Source: Dictyostelium firmibasis
Taxonomy: Eukaryota > Evosea > Eumycetozoa > Dictyosteliales > Dictyosteliaceae
DNA: 64,000 nucleotides
Direction: 5' to 3'
Assembly (NCBI GenBank): GCA_036169595.1
Contig: CM069768.1
Span: forward strand, 3,962,001 to 4,026,000
The position numbers were made by a program, and so were the translations under genes. The notes under the pieces were generated by a model. It had not been told where the DNA came from, did no database searches, and saw only the letters and a list, made by a program, of their open reading frames with translations. Positions 30,087 through 40,178 of this stretch are shown here, piece after piece (positions within the stretch are counted from its first letter, which is position 1; the number at the start of each line of letters is the position of its first letter).

Positions 30087-31259
30087 TTACCTTATTAATT
30101 TTGAATTATTTATTAAATTTTGAGTTGATAGTTTTATTTCATGATAATTTAATAACTGATCAGATTTATTTTTAAAGACTAAATAATTATTCAATACAAT
30201 TGAAATATCTTCACTTTTTTCACATTCAAATAAACTTTTTTTTAAATTAGTTGTATCACCAAGATTTGAGCAACATTTTAAGTAACCAGGAAAATGAGAA
30301 AAAAGTGTTCTAATTGGTTTATTAGGTGTAAATATCTCAGAAATGATTATATGTTTTACTAATGTTGTGAATACTTCTTTTAGAGTTACTTCAATAAGTA
30401 ATTGATTTTCATCAATGATTGAACCATTTGAAATTTTAACTTGTTGATCCATAAGATTCATTTGTTTTTCAGTTGGTTTTATATTTTTACCAGGTTGATA
30501 TTGTATAACAAGATTCTTATTGAATAACCATGGATTACCATAAACTCCACGACCAATCATAATACCATCTATTTTAAATTGATCAATATATGTAATACCT
30601 TGTTCATAAGATTCAACATCACCATTACCTTGAATTAATGTATTTGGTGAGATTTGATTACGTAATTCTACAACTCTATCTAAAATTTCATGTTCCCAAT
30701 GTGCTGGTACCAATGATAACTCTTTTTTAGTTCTAAGATGAAGTGTTAAACATGCTGGTTCAGCCTCTAATAATGATGGTATCCATTGATCGATTTCAAT
30801 CTTATCAAAACCAATTCTAGTTTTAACACTAACTGGTTTTTCAAAATTTAAACCACTCTTTGTTACTTGAATGATTGTTTTTGCCAATGATGGATTTGTA
30901 ATTAATGCAGCACCACTAGCTTGTTTTGGTGATAATACTTTTCTACTTGGACATCCCATATTAATATCAACTCCATCATATCCTAATTCATTGGCAATTT
31001 TTGCACTCTCATAGAAATTTTCTGGTGTACATCCAAAGAATTGTGCAACAATTGGCTTTTCATGACTCGAATATGCAAGTCTATGAATAAGACCTTCTCT
31101 ATTTAAAGCCAATCCATTAGCAGATACAAATTCATTGAAAATTACATTTGGTTTTCCCATACATGTTGCTAAAAGGAATCTAAATGATACATCTGTAACA
31201 TCTGCCATTGGTGCCAATGAAAATATTGGTTTTGGTAATTTACTCCAAAATCCATTCAT
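30087..31259 (-). CDS. tRNA-dihydrouridine synthase
   Basis: Single exon, 390 residues from MNGFWSKLPKPIFSLAPMAD. A longer in-frame extension upstream reads only a poly(T)-derived Lys/Phe-rich stretch and is rejected as start. Dus enzymes use FMN and NADPH to reduce uridine to dihydrouridine in the tRNA D-loop. The FMN-binding TIM barrel is clear: APMADVTDVSFR, then AQFFGCTPENF, and VDINMGCPSRKVLSPKQASG with catalytic Cys103. SVKTRIG and LHLRTKKE follow, then QGNGDVES and GIMIGRGVYGNPWLF for phosphate binding. The GCPS loop and single domain without zinc fingers fit a Dus1/DusB-type enzyme rather than Dus3. Which eukaryotic Dus class it is remains open. Confidence 0.9.
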   Translation of the reverse strand: MNGFWSKLPKPIFSLAPMADVTDVSFRFLLATCMGKPNVIFNEFVSANGLALNREGLIHRLAYSSHEKPIVAQFFGCTPENFYESAKIANELGYDGVDINMGCPSRKVLSPKQASGAALITNPSLAKTIIQVTKSGLNFEKPVSVKTRIGFDKIEIDQWIPSLLEAEPACLTLHLRTKKELSLVPAHWEHEILDRVVELRNQISPNTLIQGNGDVESYEQGITYIDQFKIDGIMIGRGVYGNPWLFNKNLVIQYQPGKNIKPTEKQMNLMDQQVKISNGSIIDENQLLIEVTLKEVFTTLVKHIIISEIFTPNKPIRTLFSHFPGYLKCCSNLGDTTNLKKSLFECEKSEDISIVLNNYLVFKNKSDQLLNYHEIKLSTQNLINNSKLIR

Positions 31260-31316
31260 TTCATAATATAATATTATTTGTTTTAATTTTTTGTTGGGGA
31301 AAAAAAAAAAAAAAAG

Positions 31317-31349
<33 letters not shown>

Positions 31350-32083
31350 GAGCAATAAAAAACTCTTAACTTTTTTTTTTTCCAAAACATATTTGCAGAC
31401 AAATTTTTTTTAATAGTTTTTTTTTTAAATAAATTCAAACACATTTTTAATAAAATAAAATATTTTGAAAAGAAATACTTAATGAAAAGTAAAAATATCA
31501 ATAAAAGTATTTATTTTGAAAATAATATTTTTAATTTGTTTTATTTTTTTTTATTTATTTTTTATTATTATTTAATTGGATATTACAGTATTAGCTGTTT
31601 TTCCTTAAGGATAAGAACCATATTTATTTGTTTGTTTTAAAATCTCAATTAAAATTTAGATTTTTAGTGTAGTAAGTTATTACTCTTATTATTTTTTTCT
31701 TTCTATCCTTAGCATCTTCTACTTCTCGTTTTATTTAAATTAAAAATTTATTTATTTATTTATTTTAAAATGTAATGTTTATTATATATTATATTTTTTG
31801 ATTGATCTGTTGCATCCTATTGGATATTATTTCGAAAATGATAATTTATTTAAATTTTTTTTTTTAAATTGAAAATTGCTTCGAGGAGACAGCAATAGAA
31901 TTTTCAAGTTTTTGTTTTTTTTTTGTATTGTATATGTGGTTGGGGTTAATTTCAGATGGGGATATTTGATATTAATGTTTACAATGGAAATTTGATCCAT
32001 TATTTTCAATTGGTGTTAATTTATTTTGAAACTATTTTGAGTTTATTTTTTTAATTTAAATTATAAATAACAGTTTGTACATG
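31260..32083. other. Intergenic region upstream of the dihydrouridine synthase gene
   Basis: Starts with the A/T-run promoter of the Dus gene. About 31565-32020 has more normal complexity. One minus-strand frame (about 31827-32009) reads QISIVNINIKYPHLKLTPTT before running into A-runs. It has no partner exon or family match, so I regard it as chance or relic. No RNA gene recognised here. Confidence 0.45.
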
Positions 32084-32168
32084 TATTTTTTTTTTAATAA
32101 CCTCATCCAATTGGATGTGTTCGAATCTAGTTTTTATTTATCAATTATTTTAATTTTAAAATTTTTTT

Positions 32169-32260
32169 CTGTGACCACGTTAATTCGTGGTATGACCAAG
32201 ACTTGAACTAAGGCCATGGAGGCTGTGTTATTCTGTGTGAAACCACTATGCTAAGCCCCC
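32169..32260 (-). repeat. tRNA-like/SINE-like repeat, copy A
   Basis: Read on the minus strand it starts GGGGGCTTAGCATAGTGG, with an A-box-like TTAGCATAGTGG at 32254..32243. A B-box-like AGTTCAAGTCT lies at 32209..32199, then the hairpin ACCACG-AATTAA-CGTGGT near its end. Box spacing (about 45 nt edge to edge) is in the normal range for RNA polymerase III internal promoters. It does not fold into a complete tRNA that I can see. Confidence 0.6.
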
Positions 32261-32306
32261 ACATTATTTATGTATATTTTTTTTTTTTAATAACCTCATC
32301 CAATTG

Positions 32307-32346
<40 letters not shown>

Positions 32347-32412
32347 ATCCAATTGGATGTGTTCGAATCTAGTTTTTATTTATTAATTATTTTAATTTTA
32401 ATTTTTTTTTTT

Positions 32413-32503
32413 CTGTGACCACGTTAATTCGTGGTATGACCAAGACTTGAACCAAGGCCATGGAGGCTGTGTTTTTCTGTGTGAAACCACTATGCTAAGC
32501 CCC
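32413..32503 (-). repeat. tRNA-like/SINE-like repeat, copy B
   Basis: Nearly identical to copy A; the B-box here is GGTTCAAGTCT (32453..32443), one base closer to the consensus GGTTCGANTCC. It has the same A-box and the same ACCACG/CGTGGT hairpin. It is part of the second direct-repeat unit. Confidence 0.6.
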
Positions 32504-32551
32504 ACGATTTTTATGTATATTTTATGTTAATTAAAATTGAAAAAATATATA

Positions 32552-32625
32552 GGGACTATAGTTTAGTTGGATATAACGACCGGCTACGAACCGGTAGGTC
32601 TCAGGTTCGACCCCTGATGGTCTCG
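32552..32625 (+). tRNA. tRNA-Arg (anticodon ACG)
   Basis: A complete 74-nt cloverleaf without intron. The acceptor stem GGGACTA pairs with TGGTCTC (two G-U pairs), with discriminator G. The D stem is GTT/AAC, the anticodon stem ACCGG/CCGGT with loop CTACGAA, giving anticodon ACG at 32586-32588 after the conserved U33. The variable loop is AGGTC, and the T stem TCAGG/CCTGA has loop TTCGACC. It decodes CGU (and CGC/CGA after A34-to-inosine editing), the favoured Arg box besides AGA in this genome. A and B boxes are internal; a TTTT at about 32634 can serve as terminator. It is the only intact RNA gene I found in the window. Confidence 0.95.
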
Positions 32626-32636
32626 TAAAAAATTTT

Positions 32637-32690
32637 GGCAACCTAACCGACTAAGGTCGCTGGTTCGATTCCCGAGAGTGAAAATATAGT
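32637..32690 (+). pseudogene. tRNA-like 3' fragment with orphan B-box
   Basis: Directly after the tRNA-Arg terminator, GGTTCGATTCC at 32662..32672 is an exact B-box consensus. It is set in CTAACCGACTAAGGTCGC and CCGAGAGTG. The T-stem pairing around it is imperfect and no acceptor stem or anticodon arm can be built, so this is a relic of another tRNA or tRNA-like unit rather than a gene. Confidence 0.45.
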
Positions 32691-32702
32691 ATAACCTTTT
32701 CT

Positions 32703-32790
32703 GGGGGCTTAGCGTAGTGGTTCCACGCTGAATCACAAGCCTCCGTCGTGGTATAACCAAGACCTTTGGGATCGAAGTAACGTGGTCATA
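32703..32790 (+). repeat. tRNA-like/SINE-like repeat, copy C (internally rearranged)
   Basis: Starts GGGGGCTTAGCGTAGTGG (A-box 32709..32720) on the plus strand, opposite in orientation to copies A and B. After CCTCCGT the sequence switches to CGTGGTATAACCAAGACC, which matches the same unit read in the other direction, then ends TAACGTGGTCATAA. So part of the unit is inverted inside the copy and the B-box is lost. Confidence 0.55.
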
Positions 32791-32808
32791 ATTAAACACT
32801 CATTATTA

Positions 32809-32900
32809 GAGGCTATACGTAGTGGTTCTGCGCTGAATCACACAGTCTCCGTGGCCTTGGTTCGAGCCTTAAGTTCATACCACGAAGTAAAGTGGTCATA
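32809..32900 (+). repeat. tRNA-like/SINE-like repeat, copy D
   Basis: Same orientation as copy C: GAGGCTATACGTAGTGGTTC (A-box-like 32814..32825), GCTGAATCACACAGTCTCC, and a good B-box GGTTCGAGCCT at 32859..32869. ATACCACGAAGTAAAGTGGTCATAA follows, with the hairpin arm weakened. It is more diverged from A and B than they are from each other. Confidence 0.55.
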
Positions 32901-33004
32901 AATAACACCCCTCATCATATAATGAACATTAATTAAATTAACTATTAAAAAAAATAATAAACTTTATTATTGTTAAAGACTAAGGTCAAACAATAATCAT
33001 TAAT

Positions 33005-33049
<45 letters not shown>

Positions 33050-33333
33050 CATAATCAAGCGGAAAAAAGTTCGACTTCCAAAAAAACAACAACAAAAAAA
33101 CATAGTGATTAGAAATTCTAATCCCAATAATATTAAAAAAAAAAAAAATATCCTTTATAACCACAACCAAACATTTATTATATTTTTGTTTTTTTAAATA
33201 AACTTAATAAAAGAAGTTGAAACCAATACCTATTTTTAATTAATCTAATTATTAATTTTTATTTATTTATTTGTTTATTTTATATTTATTTGTAAAAATT
33301 TAAATTTATTTTAAAAACAATTTTTTTTTCTTC
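32901..33333. other. 3' flank between tRNA-like cluster and ankyrin gene
   Basis: About 430 bp with a poly(A) run of about 40 at 33007-33046 and otherwise A+T-rich filler. A short block at about 33047-33125 (CATAATCAAGCGGAAAAAAG) has mixed composition, but I see nothing definite. Confidence 0.5.
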
Positions 33334-35418
33334 TTAGCACATGATTTCACTATCGAAAGGCTTAATATTGCCTTCATCAACTTTAAGCTGTTCTAATTTT
33401 TGGCAAGAAATCAAAGTTGGTGCTTCCAATTCAAGTTTTAAAGAATTGAATCTATCCATATTTGGAAGGAATAATTGATAAATACAATTATAAAAAGGTT
33501 CAGATTTTAATGCATTAATTGACTCACCAAATAAAATTTCAAAGAGAATAAAAGTTTGAGTATGTGTTGAGATGTGATACTTTTCAAACAGACTAATTAT
33601 TGTTTCAATATTTCTAAAAAGAGATAGAAGTTTAGAGCTAACCTTTTCTTGATATTGATGACCTAAAATATCCAAGTAAGGTTTTGCACCATGAGCCAAA
33701 AGAATCTTGACAAGATAGTTATCACCAAGTTCAACGGCCAAATGAAGTGGATATTGATCTTTTTTATTTCTTATATTTGGGTCAGCCCCAACTAACAATA
33801 ATGCAGAAACCATCATAGATGGTTCACAATTAACGTTTTTAATTACAAGGTGTAAAGCAGTATCACCATCATTGTTTTGATGATTAACAGAAACTCTTTT
33901 TGATATAAGTAACCCAAATAATGTAGAATATTCATAATAAAGATCTATTTTGCAAAAAGGATCATTTGAATTGAAAATTTCACCTTTTTCAAAATTTTCA
34001 CCACTTGAAAAACCATTTTGATCTGAATGTAAGAGTTCAGGTTCTTTTCTATTGTCACAGAACCATGTTAAAAACGAATTACCATTTTCAAGATTATCAT
34101 TCAAAAGTGGTGATGCCTCTATTTGTAATTTTAAAAAATCTAATGATTTTGAATTAACCATTGAATGAAAAACAATACTATCATGTGGGCTAATGAATTT
34201 AAATTAATTATTAATAATGAATTGATTTTTTTTTTTTTTTTTAATTTAGTTATAAAAAAATAATAAAAAAACTTACTTTTCATAATGATAAAAAACATAA
34301 TCATTTATATCTAATTTTTTTAATTGATCCAAAAGTTCTTTCAATTGATCAATATTGTTAATTTTCTTAATTTCTTCACTTATGAAGTAAATAAATCTTG
34401 GAATAAAGTTTGGTTTAAAAAGTTTTTCCTGTGATGAAAGCAAAGCTATTGCTTCCTCTTTTTTACCTTTTGAATATTGATTTATTATTTTTTTTAGTAA
34501 AATCAAAACTTCCAAATCATTTGTAAATTTAATTTGAAATTCATTATCAGTGAATTTGTAGGTTTTGCCTTTTACATAAACAGTACTACCTTTTGTTTTA
34601 ATTTTAGTATGACTGGAGATTTTTCTAAATTTACCTTTGTATACAATAAAATCCTCTATCATATATAATTTGTCTGAATAATGGATTTTTCTCTCTTCAT
34701 TTATATATTTATATATTGATGGTATTTGTGAAAAGTTTATTGAAGATTTTAAAAATAAAAATATTCTCTCTAATATTTTTTTTTTTCTATTATTTTCATT
34801 GCTATTTTTAATATTATTAATTTCAGTATTATTATCCTCTCCATTATTAATATTAATATTAATTGTCTTATTGTTTTCATCATTTATTGTATTATTAATA
34901 TCATTGAGCTCTTCGTTTATATTAAGATTATTATTATAATTAAAATTGGAATTGTCATTATCAATATTATTTTCATTATTATTAATATTATCAGAATTAT
35001 TATTATTATCAGAATTATTATTATTATCAGAATAATTATTATTATCAGAATTATTATTATTATTATTATTATTGTTGTTGTTATTACTATTACTATTACT
35101 ATTAATATTACTATTACTATTACTATTACTATTACTATTACTATTACTAATACTATTACTATTACTATTATTATTATTATTATTATTATTATTTTCAATA
35201 TTATTATTTTCTATATTATTTTTTTCAATGTTATTATTTTCAATACTTCTTTTATTAGTACCAACCAAAGATGAATCTGTTAACTTTACGTTGTCTACAG
35301 GTATGTACAGAGCTTGGAATACAACTAATGATGACAAACAATCCTTCAATTTGGCTTCACTTTGAATATTGTAAGATTCCAGCATCTCTGGAAGTTGTGT
35401 AGAAATGTTTCTAGACAT
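33334..35418 (-). CDS. Ankyrin-repeat protein with Asn-rich insert
   Basis: Two exons: 35418..34277 and 34189..33334 (GTAAGT donor, phase 2), 665 residues. The N-terminus (residues 1-60) is globular and is followed by an Asn/Ser/Asp-rich tract (~residues 70-200). A charged helical region follows (LERIFLFLKSSINFSQIPSI, KGSTVYVKGKTYKFTDNEFQ). The C-terminal third carries ankyrin repeats: VNHQNNDGDTALHLVIKNVN, LLLVGADPNIRNKKDQYPLH and LAVELGDNYLVKILLAHGAKPY, so two clear repeats plus partial ones. Ankyrin repeats mediate protein binding; no enzymatic domain or membrane segment is visible. Function unknown. The splice joins HYEN to PHDSIVFHS and keeps one frame. Similar ankyrin/Asn-rich proteins are numerous in Dictyostelium, so paralogues are expected. 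Confidence 0.82.
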
Positions 35419-35973
35419 TTTTACTTAAATTTTAAATATTAGTATCGATACTAATCATAAAGTTTTATTAAAATATTAATTTATACATACTTTTTAAAAA
35501 ATAAACAATGAAAGAAATAATAATAATGAAAAAAATAATAATAATAAAAAAAAATTAAATATTAAAATATAAAAATTTTAAAAAATTATTATTAATTATT
35601 ATTTTTAATATTATTAATTTTTTTTTTTTTTTTGTAAACAAATAATTTTGAACACACATCAAACAGTTGCAAAACTTTTTTTTATTCCCAAATTTGATTA
35701 TTGAATGAAAAATTCGCCATGATGACGATATATTGAATAATGATTTTTTTTTTTACAAAAAGCTTAAATAGGGAGTGTTGTAGAATTAGTGGAATGATAT
35801 ATTGTTATATGCATCATTAAAAAAAAAGGTAAAAACATTATGATTTTATTATTGTTATTATTATTCTCTTTTTTTTTTTCACTCTTTATATTCATGTGTT
35901 TTTTATATTAACTGTGTTGAATATCATTAATGGAAAAACACACTATATTTGTGTATTTTTTTTTTATTTGTTT

Positions 35974-36007
<34 letters not shown>

Positions 36008-37311
36008 CATGAGGAAGTGGTAGTTCAAACACCCTTAAGGGTGTAATTTAGTGTGTGAGTGTGTTTGTGTGTGTTGTGATAGCTTAATATTTTTTAAAAA
36101 AATTAAATAAAAACTAAAAGGGTGGTGTGTTAAATCACTAAAAATGACAATAAATATAATTTTTATTATTAATTTTTATTATTTAATTTTTATTACTTTT
36201 TAAAGGAATGAGGGTTAATTGTTGTAGAATTAAGATTATAATTCTAAAAGAATAAATATTAATGTTAATACTCTACTGATTATTTATTGTTGGATTTTTT
36301 GTTAAAGAAAAAGTTTAATATTAAATATAAAAAATAAAGATATAAATAAAATAAATAATATAATTGTGTTTGTGTTAAAAAGAATATATTTTTTTTATTT
36401 TCATTAGTTTTTTTTCTATTTATAGTTTTTTAATTTAAAATATTTTTGATTTTGTTAATATTATAGAATTGATTGATTGATTGATTGATTGATTTCATTG
36501 AATTGATTGATTGAGCAACTATTTTACAATTTATATTACAACAATGTATTCACACATTATAGTGTATTGTAATGTGTGTGTGTTGTGATAGCTATCATTG
36601 AAATAAATAGGGTAGTGTCTTTGATAACTAAAAATGGAATAAAAAATTTTGGAGAAAAAATTGTAAAAAAAATAAAAAGATTGTTTGATTTCATGTTTTT
36701 AATATAACTTTTCCAACTTTTTTTTTAGTTTTTCATTTTTTTATTTTATATTATAGATAGTTTTTTAATATTTCAATTGATTAAAAACATTTTAATTATT
36801 ATATAAAAACAATTAAATTTATTCCCTATAATCTCTGAATACTGATGATTTAATATTGAAAATGTGTCATTTTCATTGAATACTTTAATTAAAAATTTCC
36901 CCATAATTAATTTTCAAATATTAACCATGATAACAACAATGAGAATCAAATTGAAGAAAGTAGTTGGTTGTTTCTAAATTTGTTGATTTGATGATTTTGA
37001 TTATAATGATCATGTTATATTGATTTATAAATTAAAAAAACAAACTACATTATAAAATTGCTTTTCTATGATGGGGGTGGTTGGTGAGAAAAATAAAAAT
37101 AAAAATAAAAATAAAAATAAAAATAAAAATAAAAATAAAAATATAAAAAAAAAAAAAAAAATGAACATATTGCATATTTTTTTTTTTTTTTTTCCTAATG
37201 AAAGATTCATAATAAAATGAAATTTTTTGGATCATTATTAATACAAAATATTTTAAAATTATTTTTATTTAATTTCAAAAAAAAAAAGTTTAACTTTCTT
37301 TTTATATTAAT
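35419..37311. other. Long upstream region of the ankyrin gene with G/T-rich repeats
   Basis: 1.9 kb with no coding frame. It holds a 16-bp palindrome at 36029 and two related G/T-rich blocks (about 36047-36165 and 36550-36650). There is also a (GATT)n microsatellite at about 36468-36514 and a (TAAAAA)n microsatellite at about 37088-37142. The latter lies close to the esterase 3' end. Confidence 0.55.
36029..36044. promoter_or_regulatory. Perfect 16-bp palindrome ACACCCTTAAGGGTGT
   Basis: Self-complementary over all 16 bases; ACACCC/GGGTGT arms match the CA-rich (G-box-like) theme of Dictyostelium developmental promoters. It lies just upstream of a long GT-rich block. Regulatory role is inference. 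Confidence 0.4.
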
Positions 37312-38418
37312 TTAAGGTCTGACTTGATTTCTATAGTAAGTTAAATCTAAAACATCACATTTTGCATCATTTGTGAAGATATCTTTAGTTTCAAAAGTTG
37401 TCTCCATAATTAAAGTAGAATTTTGGGAAGAGGTGACACGATTCCATTGAGTTGGTATAGGTAGACCAATATTTGGATTGTGGGAAGTTGCAAAGTTTAC
37501 GATGTAGTTATTGATATCAATAGCCATATCTTTTTCGTCTCTATCTAATTTTTCACCCATTAATTCATAACTATTAAAGAATAATGAAAGTTCAGTACCA
37601 TGGCATACCTTATCATCACAAGCATCTAAAGGATGACCAGTTGATTTAACGTGGACATAATGAAAACTATAGATTGGAGAGGAATTCTTTTTTGCAAGCT
37701 TCACAGTAGAATATCTATCTTGACATCTGAATAAATAGTCAGTAATTAATTCTGCTAATATTGGTCTTGAATCTTGACCTCTTGGAGCAGGTGGATATAA
37801 TTTTAAAATCTTTTGAGAATTCAATGGGAAAACTAAACCAACAAGAATTCTATAATAATCAATTCCAACCATATTTTTAAAGAATGAATAGATGAATGGA
37901 GTTGCTTCATGTTTTACATTACCTAAAATTGTTGGTACTTCATAGACTCTACCATCTTTAATTGCAGTTAATGGTTGAATTGGAATGTAATCACCATCAA
38001 CAACTGGAGACCAAATTGTAAAAGCATCGAGTATTTTATCACCAAATGAAAGTCCAACTTTTTCTTGAGCCTCAAGGATTTGATCCATTGATTTACCACG
38101 AAGGCAAGTTAAATCTTCAATACCACAACCAACGTTTTCTGCAAATCTATTGGCGACACCTCTTGCAGTTGTTTTATCCTTTAAACCAACTGTCAATGGA
38201 GATGATGATGAAATTGCTGCATTGAAATATTGTCTTGAATAAAATGATGTTAAATGGGCTGCAACTGAAAAAGCACCAGCTGATTCACCCCAAAGTGTAA
38301 TCATTTCATTATTACCACCAAATGAACCAATATTATTATACACCCATTCCATTGCTTTAATTTGATCAAGGAATCCAAAATTACCATGCATTAAATCCTA
38401 TTAAAATAAAAATTAATA

Positions 38419-38458
<40 letters not shown>

Positions 38459-39019
38459 TTTATTATCATCATTATTATTATTATTTTTATTAATACTTAC
38501 TGTTCCCATGAAACCTAAAACACCTAATCTATAATTAATATTAACAACAATCACTGATGATTGAGCAAATTTAGTTGAATCATAAAGTGGTACAGAACCT
38601 GAACCAACACTAAAAGCACCACCTGGGATATAAACAATAACTGGGTATTTAGAGTCTGGTGTGGCATCTTTTGGTGTAAAAACATCAAGATATAAACAAT
38701 CCTCTGATGTTCCAATTGAAGAACATGAACCTGGTGGAAGAGTACATTTTTGAGCACATTGTGGTTTTTGGGTAAGAGTCTCTTTAATATTTTCCCATGG
38801 TTTCATATCAATTGGATTCTCCCATCTCAATTGGTTAATTGGTGGTTGAGCAAATGGAACACCATAGAAAACACGATGAGTATCTTCCACAATACCCTTA
38901 ATAGCACCATTTTGAGTAGAAACTATAGAAGCATCATTGTTTTGAATGTATGATCTTTTTTTTGCCAAAGAAATATTAATAAATAATAATATTAAAGTTA
39001 AAAATAATAATTTGTTCAT
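37312..39019 (-). CDS. Secreted type-B carboxylesterase (alpha/beta hydrolase)
   Basis: Two exons: 39019..38501 and 38397..37312 (GTAAGT...AATAG, phase 0), 534 residues. The start gives signal peptide MNKLLFLTLILLFINISLA, so the protein enters the secretory pathway. Type-B esterase landmarks: RVFYGVPFAQPPINQLRWEN, SEDCLYLDVFTP, VIVYIPGGAFSVGSG (oxyanion hole Gly-Gly) and LWGESAGAFSVAAHL with nucleophile Ser212. The acidic residue lies in NVKHEATPF and the catalytic His in CHGTELSLFF. All three triad positions are present, so it is probably active on carboxylic esters; the substrate is unknown. Dictyostelium has several relatives, including crystal protein and D2 esterase. This could be one of them or another paralogue. 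The intron holds a short (TTA)n tract. Confidence 0.92.
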
Positions 39020-39681
39020 TTTTAATTTAAAATTGAATTAATAAAAAAAAAAAACTGGAATAAATTTTTTTAATTTATACTTTTTTTTCATTAATTTTTT
39101 TAATTTTTTTTTATTTAATAAAAAATTCAAACATTTGGTAGTTTAAATCATCTTTTATTTTTAGTATTTAAATGGCAGTAAAAAAAAAAAAAAAAGCTGT
39201 TTGAATAAACCCCCCACCCCTCTTTTTGAAAATTATTAATTATGGTCATTAATAATAATAATAATAATAATAATTTTTTTAAGATATTATTGTGATATAA
39301 ATGAATGGGGCATCTTTTCAAACAATTAAGACTTAATTAAAAAAAATCTTTTAAAAATTTAATATTAAATTATAATTTTTTTTTTAATAAATATTACTTT
39401 ATAAAAAAAAAAAAAAAGAAACCATTGGTGGATAAAAAAATCTCAAATAATAATATTAAAGGGGGTGTGGTGTGTTGTTTATAAAATTGTAATTTACAAA
39501 AATTGTAAAAACCATTTTTTTTTTTTTCATTTTTTTTTATTTTTTTTTTAATTTTTTTTTTCCATGGGTGATGATCATTTTTATATCTTCACAATAAAAA
39601 AATAAATAATTATTATATAAATATTAATATAAATTGTAAATAAAATAAAAAACAAATATATTTAATAAATTTTATTTTACA
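39020..39681. other. Esterase promoter region
   Basis: 662 bp upstream of the esterase and downstream of the next minus-strand gene. Two C/G-rich motifs stand out: CCCCCCACCCC at about 39209-39220 and GGGGGTGTGGTGTGTTG at about 39462-39478. They resemble G-box-like GBF sites on opposite strands. The rest is A/T runs and a short (AAT)n. Confidence 0.5.
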
Positions 39682-40136
39682 TTAACTTCTATTTTCTAAT
39701 TTAATTTTTTGTTTTAAAATTCTAATGCTTGTTCTATGTCTTTTATAAATAACAGCACCAATGATAATAATTATTGCCATGCCAACTGCTGGTACTGCAA
39801 TAACTACAGGTAAGAACCATTTTGGTCTTGAATCGTCGTCATCACATGATGTTTTATAATCTGTATCTACTAATAATGAGAAATCAGGATCAATTAAACA
39901 GGTTTTAATACAATGTGGTAAATTGAGTCCAATGAAAATTGAATCTGTCTGTTGGCTTACAATTGATGTTGACATAAAAGTTTCTCTACCATCTGATATT
40001 ACTTTATTTATAAATCTACCATAAAATGTTTTTGAATCTTTTGAAATCGTTAAATAATTTAATGATTGATCACTATTAAAATCATTTGTATTTATATTTA
40101 ATTCCTTTGAATTACAACCTGAATTTTTATTATTAC

Positions 40137-40178
<42 letters not shown>

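Larger units (their letters stand above)
32095..32522. repeat. Direct repeat, two ~180 bp units plus a partial unit
   Basis: Unit 1 (about 32095-32281) and unit 2 (about 32343-32522) share, in order, the 14-bp palindrome CATCCAATTGGATG, GTGTTCGAATCTAG, an A/T spacer and a ~90-bp tRNA-like segment. A third, short partial copy (AATAACCTCATCCAATTGAA) begins at about 32289 and runs into a poly(A) tract before unit 2. The units differ by only a few substitutions, so the duplication looks recent. Confidence 0.85.

Noticed and set aside
30087-31385. Longer N-terminal start for the dihydrouridine synthase
   Set aside because: The extra 42 codons are a poly(T)/poly(A)-derived Lys/Phe stretch; the family begins close to MNGFWSKLPKPIFSLAPM.
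31827-32009. 60-codon minus-strand frame reading QISIVNINIKYPHLKLTPTT
   Set aside because: No homology recognised, no partner exon, and its second half is poly(A)-derived; insufficient support for a gene.
32584-32799. 71-codon minus-strand frame across the tRNA region
   Set aside because: It runs antisense through an intact tRNA-Arg and tRNA-like repeats; its peptide is just translated tRNA sequence.
31260-33333. TRE-type non-LTR retrotransposon expected near a tRNA gene
   Set aside because: Dictyostelium tRNA genes are common targets, but I see no long ORF, reverse-transcriptase motif or oligo(A)-tailed element body here; only short tRNA-like units.
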